This document shows positions 43,112 through 50,279 of a DNA stretch of 51,343 nt, in pieces. The translations under genes were made by a program, and so were the position numbers. The notes under the pieces are model-generated. The model searched no databases. It saw only the letters and a list, made by a program, of their open reading frames with translations, and had not been told where the DNA came from. The DNA is taken from positions 185,393 to 236,735 of the forward strand of contig DIAM01000012.1 in assembly GCA_002416505.1 (NCBI GenBank), read 5' to 3'. The DNA comes from Gammaproteobacteria bacterium UBA5078. GTDB lineage: Bacteria > Pseudomonadota > Gammaproteobacteria > Pseudomonadales > Pseudohongiellaceae. The number at the start of each line of letters is the position of its first letter. The stretch's first letter is position 1.

Positions 43112-43273
43112 ATGTTGAGCTCTACTCCACAGGCGCTGCAGCTAAAGGGTTCGCCAGTTATTCTGGTTGTATTGGTTATCTTAGTTTTACCAGTAATTAG
43201 TTCGCGACAGGGTGGGAAGCCCAGTTTGTTAGTCAGTAGTTTAATCGATATTGGAAACGTATATGGAACTTGA
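43112..43273 (+). CDS. possible 53-residue membrane peptide
   Basis: The ATG at 43112 opens a 53-codon frame with a very hydrophobic stretch (SPVILVVLVILVLPVI), flanked by polar ends, that stops just inside the terminase gene. Upstream there is only a weak AGAGA ribosome binding site. It could be a small toxin-like or holin-like peptide, or a chance frame. Confidence 0.25.
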   Translation: MLSSTPQALQLKGSPVILVVLVILVLPVISSRQGGKPSLLVSSLIDIGNVYGT

Positions 43274-43712
43274 AAAATACAATTTGCTGGCGCAGGAACA
43301 ACTTGTGGTGAGTCTGTATCTAAAGTCGATGAATAAAGCACAAGCTGCCCGTGACGCTGGCTTTGAGTCATCATCGGTTTTCAGCAAGCCTTCTGTGAAA
43401 GCGGTTATAGAAGAGCAGCTGACCATCCGTGCTGAGAGGTTGCGCGTCGGTGGAGATTGGGTGTTGGGGGAGCTGAAGAGGGTCTATGATCGCTGTATGC
43501 AGACAGCGGATGTGCTTGATCGAGATGGGAGGCCAACTGGTAGATTTGAATTCGATGCTTCTAATGCCATAAAGGCTCTGGCGCTCATTGGGAAGCATAC
43601 TGACGTGAGAGCTTTCGAAGATAAAACGCAAGCTCCTCTTGGTGATAGTGAGTTGATAGACAGGTTGAACAGAGGGCGTCAAAGGGTGAATGAACGCAAT
43701 AATCAGATTTAA
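43263..43712 (+). CDS. terS: terminase small subunit-like protein
   Basis: TerS proteins recognise phage DNA for packaging. The 149-residue product from the ATG at 43263 shows the Terminase_2-type N-terminal DNA-binding part (LLAQEQLVVSLYLKSMNKAQAARDAGFESSSVFSKPSVKAVIEEQ) and a helical oligomerisation region (WVLGELKRVYDRCMQTADV...FEFDASNAIKALALIGKHTDV). No large terminase, portal or capsid gene follows. A lone terS with an integrase and a primase is what phage satellites use to redirect a helper phage's packaging. An alternative is a remnant prophage. Confidence 0.8.
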   Translation: MELEKYNLLAQEQLVVSLYLKSMNKAQAARDAGFESSSVFSKPSVKAVIEEQLTIRAERLRVGGDWVLGELKRVYDRCMQTADVLDRDGRPTGRFEFDASNAIKALALIGKHTDVRAFEDKTQAPLGDSELIDRLNRGRQRVNERNNQI

Positions 43713-43845
43713 CCTGTTAGAGCAATAGACTTACATTCCCTACCTTTTGCCGCCTACAGGCTTGATGCATAGATAGTGGCCCCCGCGGTCAGGCTGGATG
43801 GGTTGTGAGTCGGAGTAGCTGAGGTTTGAAAGGGTTGCTTTAGGC

Positions 43846-44025
43846 TTGGGTTTGGGTATATTCACTGATATTACCTTTGATTTGACGGGCGTAGAACACT
43901 CCTTATATGGTTGGGAATTGGAATCCAAGCTCAGTCAAATCGGCATTGAAGCTCATGATTTAAAATGGCTGTATTTGTGCCAGTTGCTAGAGATAGCTCA
44001 ATTCGTGGAAATCGAAGCAAATTGA
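43846..44025 (+). pseudogene. 59-codon open frame, possible gene remnant
   Basis: Within the 419-base gap between terS and the helicase gene, a frame with TTG codons at 43846 and 43852 runs to a TGA at 44023-44025. It encodes a protein-like stretch (DITFDLTGVEHSLYGWELE, then QIGIEAHDLKWLYLCQLLE). No ATG and no good ribosome binding site precede it, and an in-frame TAG lies just upstream. It may be the broken end of a former gene. The rest of the gap shows nothing I can name. Confidence 0.3.
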
Positions 44026-44131
44026 GGCAATCCTTAGGACCGCAGCTTGTGAGGTGGGAGTGGTGCCGACATTCAAAGCTAGGCAGCATATTCCTATCTA
44101 ACCTATTGAAACTAAATAATAAGAAGAAAAA

Positions 44132-47100
44132 ATGACTGACTCTGATAAAGGCAAGACACAACAAAAGGTTTCAGATGCTGTTAAAAAGTTATTTGATGAC
44201 GCACGTAAGAAACTTGTTGAGACAGGGACTAGAAATCGCCTAATTCATGTGAATCGGGCTAATGCTCGAGGCAACGTAGTCAATATCGTTAATGAAGAGT
44301 CCGATGCTGTCTTCCAGATACTATCTACTCGAAAGGCCATGCGTTTCAAAGCTCTTGGCAAGGATAATGAGGAGAAGTTAGATGAGTCAATTCGCTTTTC
44401 AGAAATTCATGACGAAAGCGGCGGCTATGAAAGCATCCATGACAATTTTCTTGAGACTCGGCTAGGTCCCGATGGACTGCAAAAACGTCTTTTGAAAATC
44501 GCAAAAGATGCTCAGATTGCCGAAGAAGAGCAGGGTGTCAATATTCTGTACCTTGCCTTGGGGTTTATCGCTTGGTACGAGGACACGAACTCCACAGTTA
44601 AAAGAGAAGCTCCATTGCTCCTGTTACCGGTAGAGCTGGTGCGGAATAGTCGTACATCAACTTACGATATTAGGCTTCGTGACGACGAAATTATAACTAA
44701 TCTTCCGCTACAAAAACGTTTGCGTGAAGACTTCGGCATTGAAATCCCTGATATAGAAATTGAGGACGACTGGGCGCCTAGCGCATACTTTCAGAAATTC
44801 GAACCAATAATTTCATCTAAAAGCAGATGGAATATTGACCAAAATGGCATTCAGCTAGGGTTCTTCTCATTCTCTAAACTACTAATGTTTCTTGACCTCG
44901 CAGTGGATGCTTGGCCTGACAATGCTTTAGTCAATCACCCGCTGACTCGTGGCTTACTTTACGAGGGATTTCGATCAGAAGGCTCAATATTCAATGATGA
45001 CGAAAAACTGGATGAAATCCTGCCACCATCGAAGATGTTTCATGTTGTTGATGCGGACGCTTCGCAAGCACAAGTGATTGAAGAGGTGCGCTCAGGGCTT
45101 AACCTAGTCGTTCAAGGTCCACCTGGAACCGGGAAGTCTCAAACGATTACGAATATTATTGCTGCTGCAGTTAAGGAAGGCAAAACAGTCCTGTTTGTTG
45201 CAGAGAAAATGGCTGCACTTTCTGTCGTTCATAGCCGATTAGTAAAAGTTGGTCTTAGCGATACATGTCTTGAGTTGCATTCACGCTCTGCGAATAAGAA
45301 GGCAGTGGTACAAGAGCTTGGAAGAACGTTAAACGCTACGCAGGCAATACCTAAAATTCCGGAATCACCGGCGCAGCTTTTGGATTCAAGAGATAGGCTA
45401 AACGATCTCTCAGAAGCAATACATACTCCGCTAGGAAAGACGGGCGAAACGGCATTTTCTGTCCTAGCACGTCAAGTGAGATTCATTGGAAAAAAGGCTA
45501 CCCCCCCGATAATTCATGCTGATGCGCTTGTATCAATTTCAAGAGCTGATGAGAAGCAATTGTCTTCTGTGATTGAACAATATGCGGAATTGCTTAGAAG
45601 TTATGTACGAATCCAGGATCATCCTTTTTCTGGTGTTCGGAAACTGAATCTGCAGCCAGTAGATTTGAGCCGCATAGCTCGCAAACTATTAGAGGCGAAT
45701 AGATTACTTGCGAGCTCTTCAAGTGCTTTTGATTCGCTTCATAAAACTCTTGAATTAGACAAATCTTGCTGCATTGCTGTGGCGGAACAGGTAGAAACTC
45801 TTTTGGACGTGTTGTCCGAAATACCGACTGAAAACGCCAAAGAGTCGCTACTAATATCTGGTTGTCCAGATATCGCTCGTATTATCGAATCACTAGAATA
45901 CGGACTTGATTGGCGTTCGAACCTAGAGGTCGCATCTAAAAGTTTTAAAGAAGGGGCTTTTAACGAGCCCATTTCTGCACTGAGACCTGCACTTTTAGCA
46001 GGTACAATCTCTTTCTTTTCACGCTGGGGAAGTAAGTATCGCAATGCTTCTAAGCAACTTTCATCATGGCTCGTAGTCCCTCTTCCCAAACGTGCAGACG
46101 AACGTGTACGACTCGTGGACGATATTTCTAATGTCGCAACATCTAAATTGAATTTAGAGCAAGATCAAAATTTCTGTGCTAAGTATTTGGAAGACTATTG
46201 GCGCGGAGATCGTACGGATTTTGATCGGCTTCTGGAGGTTTCAAAATGGTGCTTGAGGCTTATTTCCTTGAAACTGGATATCGACATCGATAAAGCAATT
46301 AGTTTAGCTGTTGATGAGAGTAAATTAGATGCCTTTAGGAATTCTACGAAGGGGTTGCTCAACGAAACTTTCCATAGTGTAGAAAGTATATTTGACAGTA
46401 TCGATCTGGATCCCAGAGTATTTGGAAAAGATTCTCTGCGTGACGTGCCATTAAATGAGCTCATTCCTTGTTTCGCTAGAATGGAAGAGAATATTGATCG
46501 ATACAACGAATGGTCTCAGATTCAAAGATATAAAAAGGCTTTGATTGAAGCAGGGCTTTCTGAACTCGATTCGCTTATTGAAAGTGGCAAACTTAGCGGA
46601 CCAGATGCAGTTACTGAATTCAGATTTTCTCGGGCAGAAAAACTCTGGAAGTTAGCTCTCGAGACAATTCCCGCACTGGAAGGGGTTGATGGCATCAATC
46701 GACACATACTCGTTGAGAAATTTTCCTCACTAGAGCGCTCTCGACTAAAAGACAATGTTGCCTCAATACTTGCTGGTCATCTGTCACGAGTTCCAACTGG
46801 AGCACTAGGAGAGATGGGAGTTGTTCGAGGAGAGATTGGGAAAAAGAAGAGGCATTTCCCCATACGTAAACTATTTAAAAATGCTCCGAATGCTATTCAG
46901 CGGATAAAACCAGTTCTTTTAATGAGCCCTATTTCTGTGGCGCAGTTTCTTCCTCCGGGAGTAGTTACATTTGATTTGCTAGTCATTGACGAAGCTAGTC
47001 AAGTAAGGCCAGAGGATTCCCTGGGTGCAATTGCTCGCGCAAATCAGATTGTGGTTGTAGGTGATCAGAAACAGCTTCCGCCGTCATCTTTCTTCGAGCG

Positions 47101-48853
47101 GCTTCTTGACGATGAAGATTCTGAAGACAGCGATGACGAGACTGACCCTGAACAGAATCTCTTGGGTGGGGCGCCTAAGGCTGGGGAGATGGAGAGTATT
47201 CTTACCTTATGCGAAGCTCGCGGCTTAAACGCTAGGATGCTTAAGTGGCATTATCGATCACGAGACCCCTCACTTATTCGCGTTTCGAATCAGGAATTCT
47301 ACAGAAATGGCTTGATACTTCCTCCGTCACCTTTGCAAGACGATCCTGCCTATGGGCTTAGCTTCACAAGAGTTGGCGGTGTCTATGATCGAGGCGGTAA
47401 GCGAGACAATAGAATTGAAGGGGAGGCTATCGTCGCCCGCATTGCTCGGCACGCTCGTACTCGCCCTGATATGTCCTTGGGTGTAGTTACCTTCTCTTCC
47501 GCTCAAAGGAACCTTATAACTGAGTTGCTCGAGTTTGGTCGTCGTACAGACTCGGTACTGGATTCTTTCCTGAGAGAAGGCAAGGCCGAGGATGTCTTCG
47601 TCAAGAACATTGAAAACGTACAAGGAGATGAAAGGGACGTCATTATTGTCAGTGTTTGTTATGGCCCAACAGTAGCGGGTGCACGGTTAAGCAGTATGGC
47701 ATTCGGGCCAGTAAATGCCGAAGGTGGTGAGCGCCGTCTCAATGTGCTCTTTACTCGTGCCCGTATCAGCTGCGAGGTGTTTGCCTCATTTGATCCCGGA
47801 GATATTGATCCAGCAAGAGTTAAACGTGAGGGACCGCGAGTTTTAAAGAGATTTCTGGATTTTGCGAAATCAGGTGTGATCGATGAGGCGGTGCCTACAG
47901 GAGAGGACTTCGACAGTCCATTTGAAGAAGACGTCTCCGATGTGATAATTGGGATGGGCTATCTAGCTGATCCGCAAGTGGGCTCCTCAGGTTTTAAGAT
48001 TGATTTGGGAGTTCGTCATCCAGATAGTCCTGGGACGTATATACTCGCGGTCGAATGTGATGGCGCGACTTATCACAGCGCACTTTGGGCGCGCGAAAGA
48101 GATAGGCTTCGCCAGGATGTCCTCGAACATTTGGGTTGGCAGTTTCATCGTATTTGGAGTACAGACTGGTTCTATAACCGACAAGCGGAGATTGACCGAC
48201 TCAGATTGGCTCTTGAGGCTGCGCGGTTGAAGGCATCTTCGGGAATCGAAGTAGAGGGGGCGAACTTAGCTAGCCTGCTCGGGAGTAATGAAACTATTGA
48301 TACGCCAGAGTTCCAGGTGGTGGAAATCGAGCAAGTTAAGATGCCGCCTTATGCGAGAGCAAAGTTTAGTATACGTAGTCGATATGAGCCTCACGAAACG
48401 CCCATTCATACCCTTGCGATTGAGTTGATTAAGATCATTGACATAGAAGGCCCTATTCATGCAGACGAAGCGGCAAGACGGTTAGCGTCTTGTTTTGGAA
48501 AGGAGAAGGCCGGCTCTAGAATTCTAAAAGCGACTAAAAATGCACTAACTCACGCAAAAAGTATGAATTCTGAACTATTGGAGAAAGACAGCTTTTGGAT
48601 GATGAAGTCCCAACTAGAAAGTCCAAAGATTAGAAGTAGGGAGGCCGAGACTGGTACGATTCTTAAAGCTGAATACATATCTGCTGTTGAGATCAATGCC
48701 GCACTGGAGTTCTCGCGGAATCAGAATGCAGGGGGTGTGGACGAGGAAATTTTTAGATCAGCAGCTCAACTTCTTGGGTTCAAGAAGTTAGGTCCAGACC
48801 TCAAATTGCGATTTACTGATGTACTAGTTACAAGTGAGAAATATCTGGACTGA
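44132..48853 (+). CDS. DUF4011 / SF1 helicase / PD-(D/E)XK nuclease / DUF3320 protein, probable anti-phage defence
   Basis: This is a 1573-residue multidomain enzyme. Order: DUF4011-like N terminus (ARKKLVETGTRNRLIHVNR; NILYLALGFIAWYEDTNSTVKREAPLLLLPVELV), SF1 helicase core with Walker A GPPGTGKS at 329-336 and Walker B DEAS at 953-956 (IDEASQVRPEDSL, VGDQKQLPPSSFF), and motifs V/VI (ENVQGDERDVIIVS, RRLNVLFTRAR). A Vsr/MTES_1575-type nuclease domain at about 1263-1375 (PFEEDVSDVI, GFKIDLGV, AVECDGATYH) follows, and a DUF3320-like C terminus near 1404-1490. Active-site residues of both helicase and nuclease look intact. Proteins of this architecture occur in defence islands, where single-gene helicase-nucleases protect against phage. 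Position behind satellite genes fits a cargo role. Confidence 0.85.
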   Translation: MTDSDKGKTQQKVSDAVKKLFDDARKKLVETGTRNRLIHVNRANARGNVVNIVNEESDAVFQILSTRKAMRFKALGKDNEEKLDESIRFSEIHDESGGYESIHDNFLETRLGPDGLQKRLLKIAKDAQIAEEEQGVNILYLALGFIAWYEDTNSTVKREAPLLLLPVELVRNSRTSTYDIRLRDDEIITNLPLQKRLREDFGIEIPDIEIEDDWAPSAYFQKFEPIISSKSRWNIDQNGIQLGFFSFSKLLMFLDLAVDAWPDNALVNHPLTRGLLYEGFRSEGSIFNDDEKLDEILPPSKMFHVVDADASQAQVIEEVRSGLNLVVQGPPGTGKSQTITNIIAAAVKEGKTVLFVAEKMAALSVVHSRLVKVGLSDTCLELHSRSANKKAVVQELGRTLNATQAIPKIPESPAQLLDSRDRLNDLSEAIHTPLGKTGETAFSVLARQVRFIGKKATPPIIHADALVSISRADEKQLSSVIEQYAELLRSYVRIQDHPFSGVRKLNLQPVDLSRIARKLLEANRLLASSSSAFDSLHKTLELDKSCCIAVAEQVETLLDVLSEIPTENAKESLLISGCPDIARIIESLEYGLDWRSNLEVASKSFKEGAFNEPISALRPALLAGTISFFSRWGSKYRNASKQLSSWLVVPLPKRADERVRLVDDISNVATSKLNLEQDQNFCAKYLEDYWRGDRTDFDRLLEVSKWCLRLISLKLDIDIDKAISLAVDESKLDAFRNSTKGLLNETFHSVESIFDSIDLDPRVFGKDSLRDVPLNELIPCFARMEENIDRYNEWSQIQRYKKALIEAGLSELDSLIESGKLSGPDAVTEFRFSRAEKLWKLALETIPALEGVDGINRHILVEKFSSLERSRLKDNVASILAGHLSRVPTGALGEMGVVRGEIGKKKRHFPIRKLFKNAPNAIQRIKPVLLMSPISVAQFLPPGVVTFDLLVIDEASQVRPEDSLGAIARANQIVVVGDQKQLPPSSFFERLLDDEDSEDSDDETDPEQNLLGGAPKAGEMESILTLCEARGLNARMLKWHYRSRDPSLIRVSNQEFYRNGLILPPSPLQDDPAYGLSFTRVGGVYDRGGKRDNRIEGEAIVARIARHARTRPDMSLGVVTFSSAQRNLITELLEFGRRTDSVLDSFLREGKAEDVFVKNIENVQGDERDVIIVSVCYGPTVAGARLSSMAFGPVNAEGGERRLNVLFTRARISCEVFASFDPGDIDPARVKREGPRVLKRFLDFAKSGVIDEAVPTGEDFDSPFEEDVSDVIIGMGYLADPQVGSSGFKIDLGVRHPDSPGTYILAVECDGATYHSALWARERDRLRQDVLEHLGWQFHRIWSTDWFYNRQAEIDRLRLALEAARLKASSGIEVEGANLASLLGSNETIDTPEFQVVEIEQVKMPPYARAKFSIRSRYEPHETPIHTLAIELIKIIDIEGPIHADEAARRLASCFGKEKAGSRILKATKNALTHAKSMNSELLEKDSFWMMKSQLESPKIRSREAETGTILKAEYISAVEINAALEFSRNQNAGGVDEEIFRSAAQLLGFKKLGPDLKLRFTDVLVTSEKYLD

Positions 48854-48938
48854 ATTGCTATTAGGATTTGTAATTTGTATTTAGTAAATTTGTATGTTGA
48901 AAAGTCTCTTCCATGTTGAGAATCCATAGGGGGATAGA

Positions 48939-49124
48939 ATGGGAAGAAAAGTTTCAAAAGAGCGCAAGCGTGAGATAAAAAAGGCGAAAGTCCAGCTCGA
49001 AAGAATAGGGAAACAACTAGAGTTGAAAAGATTGGTACGAGCAGAGGAGGGGCACAAAAAATCTGGATTTAACAAAATCCAAGTAAGGTTTGTTCAAGGT
49101 GGTTCACCCGGTTCAAGGAAGTAG
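48939..49124 (+). CDS. small, very basic unknown protein
   Basis: This 61-residue product has a strong AGGGGGA ribosome binding site just before the ATG and lies 85 bases after the helicase-nuclease gene on the same strand. It is Lys/Arg-rich with a predicted helix (SKERKREIKKAKVQLERIGKQLELKRLVRAEEG). Basic small proteins of this sort can bind nucleic acid, but no family is recognised. Confidence 0.5.
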   Translation: MGRKVSKERKREIKKAKVQLERIGKQLELKRLVRAEEGHKKSGFNKIQVRFVQGGSPGSRK

Positions 49125-49180
49125 GATTGAGATTTATAGCAGTAAATTGCCAATTGTTACGTGTTTCAAATCGCCTGTTT

Positions 49181-49483
49181 TTACGAAGAGGCCAGTTCAT
49201 CTTTAAATATAGAGATTTCGTGAGCTATAAGCTCAATTAGCTCGGTTTCTGAGCCTGTAAATGTAAATTCTTCTACCCCCTTTAATCTGGCAGACACCGA
49301 AAGCTTGATTCGCGAATCTTGGGTTTTTGAGTTTGCTATAGCTCTAAAAATTCGGTTTGACTTCTTGCCACCAACAACCGCTGATCCATAGAAATACGAC
49401 CAGCCGTCTGGTCGATTCCGGGGTTTTCGCAACAGTGACGGGAAATTTTTAGTTACGATAGTATCTATTATATCTGGGCTCAT
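49181..49483 (-). CDS. unknown 100-residue protein
   Basis: An AAGGAGG site about eight bases before the ATG at 49483 argues for a real gene. The product is soluble, with mixed strands and helices (GWSYFYGSAVVGGKKSNRIFRAIANSK) and a C-terminal helix. I recognise no family. It is on the opposite strand to the helicase-nuclease gene and follows the BRCT gene by 60 bases, probably in the same operon. Confidence 0.65.
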   Translation of the reverse strand: MSPDIIDTIVTKNFPSLLRKPRNRPDGWSYFYGSAVVGGKKSNRIFRAIANSKTQDSRIKLSVSARLKGVEEFTFTGSETELIELIAHEISIFKDELASS

Positions 49484-49543
49484 TTTGAACCCTCCTTAGA
49501 TTATTAAAGTTCTATCGCTATGTTAAGGACATAACCGCAACCA

Positions 49544-50197
49544 TTATAGAGTCTTTTGTTTTGCATGCTTGCTAATTTGTTCTGCCCAATATTCTTCTGC
49601 AACTATATAGATAGATCGTCCTTCTTCTCTTAGAGTCACAGCTTTTTCTATTTTCCTACCATGTGTAGAATGAATCCAATCCGAACTTCCAATTGAGTCA
49701 ATTACCAAATAGTTAGTTTTGAGAGTTGGCGAGCCCTTTACCCTTGCGCCTAATGAGGTTACCGCATTTTGGACCTCTGTTCTGGATCCAGATATAAATT
49801 TTCCAGTAAAGCAAAATATCTTCCCTGCAAAAGAAATCTCGGGTAGAGGTGAGCACAGTGGCAGATTTGTACTTCTACTTTTTATCGAAGCAGCGCTCTG
49901 AGGATTCCCCGTAACTCGTACTAGAGTTTCAAGTAAGTCTCTTTCTTCATCTGGATCTAAATGACCATCCTCTAAAGCCAAGGAAATTCGTTTATATAAA
50001 ACATTGGCTGGCCAGTGGTTTGCGATTTCTCTGTTTTCGTCTAGCCATTGGAGTAATGCACTTGCTTCGAGTTCAGACACCGAGCCATCAAGCAGTACGC
50101 CTCTACAAAGTCCAATTAACTCATCAATCATGCGGTCGTTTAGCCTAGCTGCATTAAATGTCCTTAAGAAGGGTTGTCCGTCTTCGTCTAAGAGCAT
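49544..50197 (-). CDS. BRCT-domain protein
   Basis: The 217-residue protein has an N-terminal helical region with a repeated acidic pattern (GLCRGVLLDGSVSELEASALLQWLDENREIA, SLALEDGHLDPDEERDLLETL) recalling TerB-like domains. A C-terminal BRCT domain at about 118-210 (FAGKIFCFTGKFISGSRTEVQNAVTSLGARVKGSPTLKTNYLVID) resembles that of NAD-dependent DNA ligase. BRCT domains bind phosphoproteins or DNA ends. Similar stand-alone proteins occur in mobile elements; the exact role is unknown. AAGGAAA precedes the start. Confidence 0.82.
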   Translation of the reverse strand: MLLDEDGQPFLRTFNAARLNDRMIDELIGLCRGVLLDGSVSELEASALLQWLDENREIANHWPANVLYKRISLALEDGHLDPDEERDLLETLVRVTGNPQSAASIKSRSTNLPLCSPLPEISFAGKIFCFTGKFISGSRTEVQNAVTSLGARVKGSPTLKTNYLVIDSIGSSDWIHSTHGRKIEKAVTLREEGRSIYIVAEEYWAEQISKHAKQKTL

Positions 50198-50279
50198 TAG
50201 TGGTTTCCTTTTGTTCGGCTAGCCTTCTTATAGGATGAAGAGAATTTTCGATATAGAAACATTGCTTTTTCTTGTGATT

